A stretch of 64,000 nt of DNA from Rothia nasimurium (GTDB lineage Bacteria > Actinomycetota > Actinomycetes > Actinomycetales > Micrococcaceae), in the NCBI RefSeq assembly GCF_928382285.1, contig NZ_CAKMSS010000004.1:151113-215112 (forward strand), in the 5' to 3' direction. Position numbers and translations under genes: made by a program. The notes beneath the pieces were generated by a model. That model was given only the letters and a program-made list of their open reading frames with translations, had not been told where the DNA came from and did no database searches. This document shows, in pieces, positions 25,974-34,381 of the stretch; position 1 is the first letter of the stretch; each line of letters begins with the position of its first letter.

Positions 25974-27110
25974 TTAGGCAACCAGGGCCTCGGTGGCCTC
26001 AGCAATAGCCTTTTCCTCGTTGGTGGGAACAACCAGCACGGGGATGGCTGAGTCCTCGGTGGAGATGATGCGGGGCTCGTCGCCGCGTACCTTGTTGGCT
26101 TCGGCGTCCAGCTTGATGCCCAGGGCACCCAGGCGCTCAACAGCCAGCTCACGGAACTGGTGGGAGTTCTCACCAATACCGGCGGTGAAGACCAGGGCCT
26201 TAGCGCCACCAACAGCTACATGGTAGGCGCCAATGTACTTAGCTAGGCGGTAGGAGGTCATGTCCAGGGCCAGCTTGGCGCGCTCGTCCCCAGCTTCCAT
26301 AGCCTCAACCACGGCGCGCATGTCGTTGTTGCCAGCGATGGCGAGCAGACCTGATTCCTTGTTGAGGATGTGGTCCATCTTCTCGGGGGAGATGTTGCCG
26401 CGCTGCATGACGTTGGTGAGTACTGAGGGGTCGATGTCGCCGGAGCGGGTGCCCATGACCAGACCAGCCAGGGGGGTATAGCCCATGGAGGTGTCCAGGC
26501 ACTTGCCGCCCTCAACCGCGGTGATAGAAGCACCATTGCCCAGGTGGGCGATAATGCCGTTGAACTCTGAACGGTCCATGCCCAGGAACTCGGCGGCAAC
26601 GCCGGTGACGTAGTCGTGGCTGGTGCCGTGTGCACCGTAGCGGCGTACGCCGTACTTCTCAACGAGTTCTTCGGGAACAGCGTAGCGGTAGACGTGCTCG
26701 GGCATGGTGGAGTGGAAGGCATTGTCGAAGACCGCGACCATGGGGACGCCGGGGTAGGTGGCCTGAGCTGCCTTGATACCCAGAACGTGGGCGGGGTTGT
26801 GCAGGGGTGCGAGGGGTGAGAGCTCATCGATGGTTGCGGTGACCTCGTCGGTAATCAGGACGGGCTCAGAGAAGATGTCACCGCCCTGAACAACGCGGTG
26901 GCCGATGGCGTCGATGGTCTTGCCGTGCAGGGGTTCTTCCAGAGCCTTTGCCATGATGTCTAGGGCTACGGTGTGATCGGGAATGTCAGCTGAGCCGATG
27001 TTCTCAACCAGGCCCTTAGCGATGACCTGGTTCTCTTCACCGGTAGCGGAGGTGTCACGCACCTGGTACTTCACAGATGAGGAACCGCAGTTAATAACGA
27101 GTACGAGCAT
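25974..27110 (-). CDS. ackA: Acetate kinase
   Basis: A 378-aa acetokinase that makes ATP and acetate from acetyl phosphate. The N-terminal VLVINCGSSSVKYQV is the family signature and phosphate loop, ATYPGVPMVAVFDNAFH carries the substrate loop, and GNGASITAVEGGKCLDTSMG the nucleotide site. The start is placed at the ATG at 27110 because the family begins MLVLVINCGSSS. The longer reading frame runs into spacer DNA and a repeat element. AAAGGAAAA precedes the start. It follows pta on the same strand with a 210-base spacer that holds structured element copy 4. Confidence 0.95.
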   Translation of the reverse strand: MLVLVINCGSSSVKYQVRDTSATGEENQVIAKGLVENIGSADIPDHTVALDIMAKALEEPLHGKTIDAIGHRVVQGGDIFSEPVLITDEVTATIDELSPLAPLHNPAHVLGIKAAQATYPGVPMVAVFDNAFHSTMPEHVYRYAVPEELVEKYGVRRYGAHGTSHDYVTGVAAEFLGMDRSEFNGIIAHLGNGASITAVEGGKCLDTSMGYTPLAGLVMGTRSGDIDPSVLTNVMQRGNISPEKMDHILNKESGLLAIAGNNDMRAVVEAMEAGDERAKLALDMTSYRLAKYIGAYHVAVGGAKALVFTAGIGENSHQFRELAVERLGALGIKLDAEANKVRGDEPRIISTEDSAIPVLVVPTNEEKAIAEATEALVA

Positions 27111-27162
27111 GAAAGTGTTTTCCTTTAGTTGCTTACTTAAGTTCGATGTAATGAGGGCGCAG

Positions 27163-27258
27163 GCGGACTCCCCGAAAGGCGACTGGCTGGGTCTGGCATG
27201 AATTGAGCGAGCCCCCCAGGGCGAGCTCGAGAAGGTTAGTCGCCGTAGGGGAGTCCGC
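27163..27258 (-). repeat. Structured element family A, copy 4
   Basis: Outer arms GCGGACTCCCC / GGGGAGTCCGC (27163-27173, 27248-27258), bulges GAAA and GTA, inner stem GGCGACT / AGTCGCC. Read on the minus strand, the conserved blocks are AACCTTCTCG and AATTCATGCCAGACCCAGCC around a small stem GAGC / GCTC. It lies in the pta-ackA spacer with its core on the coding strand. Confidence 0.75.
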
Positions 27259-27320
27259 TGCGGCCGTTCTGCCAACCCAACCCCGCGCGTCCGGCTGACC
27301 GTCCGCGCGTCCGCGTCCTA

Positions 27321-29432
27321 TTACAGGGTCTGTGCCTGGATCGCGGTGATAGCTACTGTGTTGATGATGTCATCGACGGTAGCGCCGCGGGAGAGGTCGT
27401 TGACGGGCTTGCGGAGGCCCTGCAGGACAGGGCCGACGGCTACAGCGCCGGAGGTCTGCTGCACAGCCTTGTAGGTGTTGTTGCCGGTGTTCAGGTCGGG
27501 GAAGATGAACACGGTTGCCTGGCCTGCGACCTCTGAGCCGGGGAGCTTGGAGGAGGCGATGGACATGTTGGAGGCGGCGTCGAACTGGATGGGGCCTTCG
27601 AAGGCGAAGTCGGGGTTGGATTCGCGCAGTTTTTCGGTGGCTTCGATGACGATGTCGACGTCGGCGCCGGAGCCGGAGGTGCCGGTGGAGTAGGAGAGCA
27701 TGGCGACCTTGGGGTCAACACCGAACTGGCGGGCGGTCTCGGCGGAGGCCTTGGCGATGTCGGCCAGCTGCTCTGCGTTGGGGTTGGGGTTCACGGCGCA
27801 GTCGCCGAAGACGAGCACGCGGTCTTCCATGAGCATGAGGAAGACGGAGGAGACGACCTTGACGCCTTCGCGGGTCTTGATGAATTCCAGGGAGGGGCGG
27901 ATGGTGTTGGCGGTGGTGTTCACGGCGCCGGAGACCATGCCGTCGACGATGCCCTTGTGTACCAGCATGGTGCCGAAGTAGGAGGGGTCCATCATGCGGT
28001 TCTGTGCGCCTTCGAGGGTCATGCCCTTGTGGGCGCGCAGTTCGGCGTAGGTTTTGGCGAAGTCCTCGGTGTAGGCGTTGCTGTCGAGGTCGATGATGGT
28101 GACGCCGCGCTTGCCGTCCTCTGCGATGGGCAGATCGATGGATTCGCGCTGGCAGATTTCTGCGATTTTTTCGGGGTTGCCGATGAGGGTGAGGTCGCAG
28201 AAGTCGCGGCGGACGATGATGGAGGCTGCGCGCAGGATGCGGGGGTCGTAGCCTTCGGGTAGGACGATGGAGCGGCGGTCGCTGCGGGCCTTTTCGATGA
28301 GGTTGTGCAGGAAGCGCAGGGGGGTCATGGTGGCGGGGCGTTCGAGTTCGAGGCGCTCGAAGAGTTCCTTTTCGTCGACGTTGCGGAACCATTCACCCAG
28401 GGCGGTTGCGATTTTGCGGGGCTGGCCGAGGGCCAGCTGGCCGCGCACCATGGAGACGGCGCGTCCGGCCTTGAAGGTGTCGAGCTGGGTGGTGAAGACG
28501 GGGAAGGGGGCCTTTTCGACCAGCTGGCCGATGGCGGTGTCGCCCTTGAGTTCTGCGGCCAGGCCGCCGGTCAGCAGCATGCCGGAGGGGGCGGGGAAGC
28601 TGGGGGCGAGGGCGGAGGCGAGGGTTGCGACCATGATGTCGGAGCGGTCGCCGGGGACGATGACGAAGTCGCCGTCGGTGAACTGGGAGAGGAAGTTGGA
28701 GACGGTCATGGCCGCAATCTTGATGTCGTGGATGTCGCGGTCCAGGAAGTCCTGGCTCATACCGTCGTGGTTGAGGCCGAGGTTGTAGACGACTTCGGCG
28801 ACGGTGGGCAGGGAGATTTCGGGCAGTTCGGGCAGAACGTAGACGGGGCGGTTGGAGGGGCCGCGCTTGACGTTCTTGAGGATTTCTTCGCGCAGTTCGG
28901 GGCGGGCACGGTTGACCATGACGGCGAGGACGTCGACCTTGGCAGCATGGAGTTCGGTGCGGGCTACGTCAACAGCGTTGACGACGTCTGAGACGGTGGA
29001 TTCCTGGGCGCCGACGACGGCGATGACGGGGGTGCCGAGGTCCTTGGCGAACTGGGCGTTGAGGTCGAATTCTACGGTTGCTGCGTTGTGGGAGAGCAGG
29101 TCGGTGCCGTCGACGATGATGGCGTCGCAGTGCTTGGCCATGTCGGAGTAGACGGAGACGGCGATGGAGGACATTTCTTCGTGGTCGCCGGAGGCGAGCA
29201 GTTCGCGGCAGCGTTCGAGGGAGACACCGCCGCGGGCCTGGGCGTCGCTGAGGTTGTACTTGGTGCGGAGCAGACGGATGAGGGGGTCTTGTGACTCGAT
29301 TTCGCCGCTGAAGACGGGGCGGAAGAAGCCGACGCGGTCGGTTTCTTTGAGCAGGGAGTCGATTAGGCCGATGGCGATGAGGGACTTGCCTGAGCCCTGG
29401 TTCATCGCGGAAATGTACATGCCGTTGGTCAT
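27321..29432 (-). CDS. pta: Phosphate acetyltransferase (long form)
   Basis: A 703-aa enzyme that interconverts acetyl-CoA and acetyl phosphate. It has the long three-domain form: an N-terminal P-loop/BioD-like domain (SAMNQGSGKSLIAIGLIDSL, residues about 7-26), a DRTGG regulatory domain (about 215-330) and the catalytic PTA_PTB domain (from about 385: RSIVLPEGYDPRILRAASII, SYSTGTSGSGADVDIVIEAT and DLNTGNNTYKAVQQ). It acts with ackA directly downstream in acetate overflow or uptake. Length fits the family's long form. Confidence 0.95.
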   Translation of the reverse strand: MTNGMYISAMNQGSGKSLIAIGLIDSLLKETDRVGFFRPVFSGEIESQDPLIRLLRTKYNLSDAQARGGVSLERCRELLASGDHEEMSSIAVSVYSDMAKHCDAIIVDGTDLLSHNAATVEFDLNAQFAKDLGTPVIAVVGAQESTVSDVVNAVDVARTELHAAKVDVLAVMVNRARPELREEILKNVKRGPSNRPVYVLPELPEISLPTVAEVVYNLGLNHDGMSQDFLDRDIHDIKIAAMTVSNFLSQFTDGDFVIVPGDRSDIMVATLASALAPSFPAPSGMLLTGGLAAELKGDTAIGQLVEKAPFPVFTTQLDTFKAGRAVSMVRGQLALGQPRKIATALGEWFRNVDEKELFERLELERPATMTPLRFLHNLIEKARSDRRSIVLPEGYDPRILRAASIIVRRDFCDLTLIGNPEKIAEICQRESIDLPIAEDGKRGVTIIDLDSNAYTEDFAKTYAELRAHKGMTLEGAQNRMMDPSYFGTMLVHKGIVDGMVSGAVNTTANTIRPSLEFIKTREGVKVVSSVFLMLMEDRVLVFGDCAVNPNPNAEQLADIAKASAETARQFGVDPKVAMLSYSTGTSGSGADVDIVIEATEKLRESNPDFAFEGPIQFDAASNMSIASSKLPGSEVAGQATVFIFPDLNTGNNTYKAVQQTSGAVAVGPVLQGLRKPVNDLSRGATVDDIINTVAITAIQAQTL

Positions 29433-29654
29433 CTGGGTCTACATCCTTGTGGCTGTGTTTTTGTGGGTTACGGTGGCCGTGGGGCTACCGTATGTTTACT
29501 TCTGAGTTTATTCCTTTGTGTGGGCTTTAGGGGCGGAGCGGCGTGCGTTTGTGTGGTATCTCATGAGGGGCGGACGCTTGCTGACAGTCTGTGCCCGCGG
29601 GGCGCGCGGGTGGGTGGTTAGGCTGGGAGAAGCAGTATTTTTGAGGAGAGTCTT

Positions 29655-30326
29655 ATGTCTGTGAAGCTAACCCGTCGTGCCCTGGTGAGCCTTCTTCCGG
29701 CTGTAGGTCTGGTGGCCTGTGGTGGTTCTAGCGAGACTGCCGGTAGCGCTTCTGCCGCCGCAAGCGGGGAAGCTGCGGCGGGCGTCCGCACCGATGCTGG
29801 CTACCAGCTCAATGCCGTGACGGACGGGGCCCCCACGGTCATCCTCTACACCGATTTGCAGTGCCCCTACTGCGCTAAGGCCGACCCCAAGTACCGGGAG
29901 GCCGCTGCCGAACTGGAGGGCACCATGAACGTGACGGTACGCCATTTCCCGCTGCCCATGCACGCCAATGCCGTCCCTGCGGCCCAGGCAGTGCAGGCTG
30001 CTGAGGCCCAGGGGGCTTACGTGGCTATGGCTGATCGCCTCTACACCCACCAGGCCGACTGGAAGGAGATCACCGACACCGCCCAGTTCGCCACCCTCAT
30101 GGGTGACTACGCCGAAGAGCTGGGCCTGGATCGCGCCCGTTTCGAGTCTGACCTGCCGAGCGAAGAGGCTCTTGCCCTGATTGAGCAGGAGTATCAGGAC
30201 GGCGTCGCCGCAGGTGTGAAGGGCACCCCGAGCTTCGTGGTGGAGGGCACCAAACTTGAGAACGTCGACTCCGCAACCAGCACCGCCGATATGGTGGCGG
30301 CCTTCAAGCAGGCGGCCGGTCTTTAG
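29655..30326 (+). CDS. Secreted thioredoxin-fold (DsbA/DsbG-like) lipoprotein
   Basis: A 223-aa protein with a twin-arginine-like or Sec signal (KLTRRALVSLLPAVGLVACG; lipobox LVAC) and a Ser/Ala linker. The thioredoxin fold follows, with the redox motif CPYC in YTDLQCPYCAKADPKYREAA, and the cis-proline region GVKGTPSFVVEG. It is anchored outside the membrane and probably catalyses disulfide formation or exchange in exported proteins. ATG 29655 follows GAGGAGAG. The gene is separate, and a family D palindrome follows 11 bases after its stop. Confidence 0.87.
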   Translation: MSVKLTRRALVSLLPAVGLVACGGSSETAGSASAAASGEAAAGVRTDAGYQLNAVTDGAPTVILYTDLQCPYCAKADPKYREAAAELEGTMNVTVRHFPLPMHANAVPAAQAVQAAEAQGAYVAMADRLYTHQADWKEITDTAQFATLMGDYAEELGLDRARFESDLPSEEALALIEQEYQDGVAAGVKGTPSFVVEGTKLENVDSATSTADMVAAFKQAAGL

Positions 30327-30337
30327 CGAGCTGTGTA

Positions 30338-30396
30338 GGTAATCGAAACCTTCATATGCATGTTCTTTGAACGCGCAGATGAAGGTTTCGATTACC
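30338..30396. repeat. GGTAATCGAAA palindrome, family D copy 2
   Basis: Perfect 18-bp arms GGTAATCGAAACCTTCAT and ATGAAGGTTTCGATTACC around an inner, wobble-containing stem GCATGTTC / GAACGCGC. Against copy 3 (53415) the C after GAAA is changed to G, with the matching change in the other arm. Confidence 0.85.
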
Positions 30397-30449
30397 TTCA
30401 GTGGGCGGACGCCTGGTCACCGCCAGCTGCGCCCTCTAGAGTTGAAGGT

Positions 30450-31265
30450 ATGAAGATAGCTCTCGCCCAGATGCTCAGTACCAAAGACGTTGCCCGCAAT
30501 ATCGAGACGATTCGTGAATACACGGTGCTCGCGGCGGAGCGCGGTGCCCGCCTGGTGGTCTTCCCCGAGGCGGCCATGCTCAGCTTCGGCGGGCGGCTGT
30601 ATGACGATGCGGCCCAACACGAGCTGACCTTCCGCACCGCCCTCGCTAACATCGCGCGTGAGAACTACGTGACCGTGGTGGCGGGCGGCTTCGCCCCGGT
30701 GCAGCTAGCTGACGAATGGAACCTGCGGGTCTACAACAACCTCTACTGCTTCGACCAGAACGGGGTAGAGACTGTCTACACCAAGATGCACCTCTACGAC
30801 GCCTTTGGGTTTAAAGAATCTGAGGGGGTCAAGGCCGGTGAGCAGCTGGTGACCGTCACCGTGGACGGCACCAAAATCGGTCTGGCCACCTGCTACGACG
30901 TGCGCTTCCCCAAGCTCTTTGCCGACTACTCCCGCGCCGGGGCGAAGGCGACGATTGTTGCAGCGTCCTGGGCCGGGGGTAAGGGCAAGGTGAGCCAGTG
31001 GCAGATTCTCACCAGTGCCCGTGCCCTAGATTCCAATATGTTTGTGTTGGCTGTTGATCAGGCGTCGCCTACCAGCGCTGACCCGCGGGCAGATATTACC
31101 CAGCCGACCGGCGTGGGCTATTCCCGGGCGGTTTCTCCCTTCGGCGTGACCTTGGCTGAGGCGGGTGAAGCCCCCGAAATTCTGGTGGTTGACCTTGACC
31201 TCTCTGAGGTAGACCGTGCCCGCTCCGCCCTGCCCGTTCTGGCCAACGCCAAGCTGGACTACTAG
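30450..31265 (+). CDS. Carbon-nitrogen hydrolase (nitrilase superfamily)
   Basis: A 271-aa amidase-type protein with the Glu-Lys-Cys triad: Glu40 (VVFPEAAML), Lys112 (YTKMHLYDAF) and Cys148 (LATCYDVRFPKL). It resembles the Nit1/omega-amidase branch, which includes deaminated-glutathione amidases. The substrate here is uncertain. The ATG at 30450 is chosen because the family starts MKIALAQ; the longer frame runs into the family D palindrome. It heads a probable operon with acylphosphatase, a CDF exporter and a spermidine-synthase-like gene. Confidence 0.88.
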   Translation: MKIALAQMLSTKDVARNIETIREYTVLAAERGARLVVFPEAAMLSFGGRLYDDAAQHELTFRTALANIARENYVTVVAGGFAPVQLADEWNLRVYNNLYCFDQNGVETVYTKMHLYDAFGFKESEGVKAGEQLVTVTVDGTKIGLATCYDVRFPKLFADYSRAGAKATIVAASWAGGKGKVSQWQILTSARALDSNMFVLAVDQASPTSADPRADITQPTGVGYSRAVSPFGVTLAEAGEAPEILVVDLDLSEVDRARSALPVLANAKLDY

Positions 31266-31281
31266 AGAAAGAGCACCTGAC

Positions 31282-31599
31282 ATGGGTTTCTTTGATATCT
31301 TCACCGATAAAGCCCCCGCCGAACCGGCCGAGGCCCAGCTCATGGCCACAGCCTACGGGCACGTGCAGGGCGTGGGCTTTCGCTGGTGGGTGGCCGGTAT
31401 TGCTAAGCCCCTGGGGCTGGTGGGCTACGCCAAAAACATGGACGACGGGTCGGTTGAGATTGTCGCCCAGGGCAGCGCGGACGCCTGTGAGCAGCTCCTT
31501 GCCGAACTGACCGGCGGCGATACCGCTGGTAGGATTGATCATGTTGACTCTGACATCACCCAGCCGGTTGGCTCCTATAAGGGGTTCGGCATTTACTAG
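31282..31599 (+). CDS. acyP: Acylphosphatase
   Basis: A 105-aa small enzyme that hydrolyses carboxyl-phosphate bonds. The signature GHVQGVGFRWW includes catalytic Arg34, and YAKNMDDGSVEI includes Asn52; the C-terminal SYKGFGIY is typical. It has about 15 extra N-terminal residues (MGFFDIFTDKAPAEPAEA) before the usual domain start. It begins 16 bases after the nitrilase stop and ends 11 bases before the CDF transporter start, so the genes are co-transcribed. The physiological substrate of acylphosphatases is rarely known. Confidence 0.9.
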   Translation: MGFFDIFTDKAPAEPAEAQLMATAYGHVQGVGFRWWVAGIAKPLGLVGYAKNMDDGSVEIVAQGSADACEQLLAELTGGDTAGRIDHVDSDITQPVGSYKGFGIY

Positions 31600-31610
31600 A
31601 AGGGCACACC

Positions 31611-32555
31611 ATGGGCCACTCGCACGGCCACTCCCACAGCCATGCCCACGGGCATTCCCACGGCAGCGGGGCTAACGAGCGCCGCCTTATCATTGTGGTG
31701 GTTATTGCCTGGTCATTGGTTGCCTTCCAGTTGACCGGAGCCTGGCTGACCGGTTCCCTGGCCCTGCTCTTTGACACGGTCCACGTTTTCACCGATGCCC
31801 TGGGGGTCAGCGTTGCCCTGGCCGCCGCGCGTCTGGCCCGCCTGCCGGCGTCCTCGCGCCACACCTGGGGGTTCCGCCGGGTCGAGGTGCTCTCGGCCAT
31901 GTTCCAGGCCGCCGTGCTGCTCGGGGTTGGGCTCTTTGTGCTTTACGAGGCGGTGCAGCGCCTGCTGGAACCTGCCCCCATACCCGGCCTTGAAGTGCTG
32001 ATTTTCGGCGTCATTGGCCTGGTGGGCAACATCGTGATGATTGCGGTGCTGGTGGGCGGCGACCGCACCAACTTCAACATGCGGGCCGCCTTCCTGGAAG
32101 TGCTCAACGACGCCCTGGGGTCGGTGGCGGTTATTATCTCGGCCCTTATTATCTGGCGTACCGGCTTCTACCAGGCCGACGCCCTAGTGGCTGTGCTCAT
32201 CGGTCTGCTGATTATCCCGCGCACCGTCAAGCTCTTCCGCGAAACCACCTCGGTCCTGCTGGAATCAACCCCGCGCGGGCTTGATCTCGACGAAGTCCGC
32301 CGCCACCTGGAAAGCCAGCCCCACGTGGTTGCCGTACACGACCTACACGCCAGCCAGATTTCCTCCGACCTGCCGGTGCTCACCGCCCACATTGTGCTCG
32401 ACGATGAGTGCTTCACCTCGGGCCACTCCGTAGAGATTCTCAAACACCTGCAAAGCTGCGTGGCTGAGCATTTTGAGGTGTCGATCAAGCACTCCACCTT
32501 CCAGATGGAGCCGCGCTCCCTGGCTGCCGACGAAGACCTGCGGCACCTGCACTAG
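31611..32555 (+). CDS. Cation diffusion facilitator (CzcD/ZitB-like metal exporter)
   Basis: A 314-aa CDF transporter. The N-terminus is a His-rich metal-binding tract (HSHGHSHSHAHGHSHG), followed by six transmembrane helices. Conserved ligand sites are FDTVHVFTDALGV (TM2 H-x3-D) and LEVLNDALGSVAV (TM5 N-D variant of the usual H-x3-D). A cytoplasmic domain runs from about residue 205. It exports Zn2+ or a similar divalent ion in exchange for protons. The Asn-Asp in TM5, where Zn exporters mostly have His-Asp, may alter metal choice. ATG 31611 lies 11 bases after acyP. Confidence 0.87.
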   Translation: MGHSHGHSHSHAHGHSHGSGANERRLIIVVVIAWSLVAFQLTGAWLTGSLALLFDTVHVFTDALGVSVALAAARLARLPASSRHTWGFRRVEVLSAMFQAAVLLGVGLFVLYEAVQRLLEPAPIPGLEVLIFGVIGLVGNIVMIAVLVGGDRTNFNMRAAFLEVLNDALGSVAVIISALIIWRTGFYQADALVAVLIGLLIIPRTVKLFRETTSVLLESTPRGLDLDEVRRHLESQPHVVAVHDLHASQISSDLPVLTAHIVLDDECFTSGHSVEILKHLQSCVAEHFEVSIKHSTFQMEPRSLAADEDLRHLH

Positions 32556-32581
32556 ACCGGAAAGGGGCTAGGCTAGAGAAC

Positions 32582-33391
32582 ATGTCACGCACCATTCAAC
32601 TTTCTTTTTCTGGCCTGAGCGCATCCGTTGCCCCCGACGGCTTCTCAGCGACCGGCCGGATTCTTGAAATCGGCGGGGCAGAGCAGTCCCACGTGGATCT
32701 AGCCCACCCCGATTTCATTTTCTACGAGTACCTACGCCGGATCGGCAACCTGGTCGATCTTCAGGCTGAGCCCGGGGCACCCATCACCGCCGCCCACCTG
32801 GGGGCCGGTGCCCTGACCCTGGTGCGCTATATTCAGGCCACCCGGCCCGGCTCAGCCCAGCTGGCTGTTGACATCGAGCGGGAGCTGCCCGGTTTTGTGA
32901 TGGAGCAGCTACCCCTGCCAGAAGGCACTAACTGCACAATTTTGATTGAGGACGCCGCCGCGGCAGCTCCCCGGCTGAGGGATGAGTTGGGTGCCCCGGG
33001 CGGGCTGGATGTGGTCGTCCTCGATATTTTCTCGGGCTGGGAGGCCCCGCCCCACCTGACTACTGCCGAGTTTTACACCGACCTGCGCCAGGCCCTGGCC
33101 CCGGCAGCCGGTGATAGTGCGGGCGGCCTGCTGGCCGTGAATGTGGGGGACGACGCCGGGCTCAGCTTCTTCGTGGCCCAGGCCCGAACCCTATTAGAGG
33201 TCTTTGAGCACGTCTGGTGCCTGGCTGATACCACCATGCTGGGCGGCCGCCATGCGGGCAACCTTATTCTGGTGGGCTCCCATGTGGCCCTCACCCAGGA
33301 CGCCGCAACCTACCTGGTAGGTGCTGGGCCGCACCCGGCGTCCGCCCTGGGCACCGATGAACTGGTGGAGCTGCTCGACAAGCTGGGCTAG
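32582..33391 (+). CDS. Spermidine-synthase-like methyltransferase-fold protein
   Basis: A 269-aa protein with the Rossmann fold of polyamine aminopropyltransferases (VDLAHPDFIFYEYLRRIGNL, AAHLGAGALTLVRYI, then DVVVLDIFSGWEAP). The polyamine-binding acidic residues of real SpeE are not obvious, and the glycine motif is HLGAGALT. A paralogue of similar layout is at 43462. Actinobacteria have many such 'fused-type' or orphan SpeE-like proteins of unknown role. Last gene of the nitrilase-acyP-CDF operon. Its end overlaps the convergent transporter pseudogene by four bases. Confidence 0.75.
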   Translation: MSRTIQLSFSGLSASVAPDGFSATGRILEIGGAEQSHVDLAHPDFIFYEYLRRIGNLVDLQAEPGAPITAAHLGAGALTLVRYIQATRPGSAQLAVDIERELPGFVMEQLPLPEGTNCTILIEDAAAAAPRLRDELGAPGGLDVVVLDIFSGWEAPPHLTTAEFYTDLRQALAPAAGDSAGGLLAVNVGDDAGLSFFVAQARTLLEVFEHVWCLADTTMLGGRHAGNLILVGSHVALTQDAATYLVGAGPHPASALGTDELVELLDKLG

Positions 33392-34168
33392 AGGGCGTCC
33401 ACCTGGGCGATGGTGCTGGTGACAGGTGCGGGTTCGCTCGCTGCCCGCTTGGGGCGAGAGGTCGCTGTGATACCCATAGAGGCTACAGTCAACAGCAGGA
33501 TTGCCGCCCAGCGCAGGGCACCGGTTTCTTGGTCTAGCAGCAGCCAGCCGCCAATGGCTGCGATACCAGGCTCTAGGCTGAGCAGAATCGAGAAGACATT
33601 ATTGGGCAGGCGGCGTAGGGCCGCCAGCCCCGTCGATGAGCCTGCCCACGCGGGAGCTCGCCAGAATATAGCAGGCCCAGAAAAAGCCTGCGACCAGGGC
33701 AAAGACCAGGCCTAGAGCAGAGATATGTTCGGCCCCGAAGGCCTTTTCAACTCCGATGAGGGCCATGCCGATGGTGGCTAGCCCGATCCAGAGACCGTCA
33801 ATGAGGCGGCGGGAGAGCGCCGCTGCGAGCACGAGCGGGCCAATGAATTCTACAGACACCGCCAGCCCTAGCGGCAGTAGCTCGATGGCGTGGTAGAAGG
33901 CCCCGTTCATAAAGGCAAAAGACGCCCCGAGTAGGGCGACGGCAATCCACTGGGGTAGGTCCCAGGCCCAGAAACGGGGCCGGGTAAGAGCGCAGATGAC
34001 CAGGGCAGCTACCCCTAGCCGCAGGGTGGTCACGCCCCAGGCGCCCAGCTGGGGAAAGAGCTGCACCGCAAAAGCCGCGCCTATCTGTAGAGAGATACAG
34101 GAGCCGATTACGAGAAGCACACCGGTGGTCTTATCGGAGCCGGTGAAACGGGAACGGACTGCCTGCAC
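33388..34168 (-). pseudogene. EamA/RhtA-family exporter with internal deletion and frameshift
   Basis: The first part (GTG 34168, AAAGAAGG five bases upstream) encodes the usual EamA N-terminal half: GVLLVIGSCISLQIGAAFAV, FMNGAFYHAIELLPLGLAVS and FWACYILASSRVGRL. It then runs into a stop at 33599. The C-terminal part continues in another frame: LAALRRLPNNVFSILLSLEP then GIAAIGGWLLLDQ. In RhtA-like proteins some 60-70 residues (two helices) separate these pieces and are missing here, so the cause is a deletion near 33630, not a one-base sequencing error. It probably once exported homoserine/threonine-like amino acids and is now inactive. Confidence 0.75.
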
Positions 34169-34381
34169 GGGTGCCTTCTTTCGCGAGGGGTACTGCAAAC
34201 AGTGTAGGTGGCTGCCTGCCGTAGGAGTGGCGCTGACCGCCAAATGTTACGGTGCCGCTCACACATGTGGCGGCCGGTGCCACAATTGTCACCTAGAGGT
34301 GCTGCGTAACCTGTCATGCCCAGGGCATACACGATAGCAAGTACACTGTGTTTAGGGTCGTTTGCCGGTAAACTAAAAGCT

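Noticed and set aside
17405..27258. Family A elements as cobalamin riboswitch, hammerhead or twister-sister
   Set aside because: The conserved blocks (RACCYTCTYG, ATTCAYGCCAGMCCC) do not contain the required core sequences of these classes. Also, the copies lie in spacers of unrelated genes.
27715..28991. Long open frames on both strands within pta (225 and 228 aa)
   Set aside because: One is rich in Arg/His, the other in Gly/Glu/Val, as expected for shifted frames of a G+C-rich gene. The pta frame carries the conserved catalytic motifs.
30360..30449. Upstream extension of the nitrilase (MFFERADEGFDYLQ...)
   Set aside because: This peptide is a translation of the family D palindrome. The same text appears by chance at the other copies, and the enzyme starts at ATG 30450.
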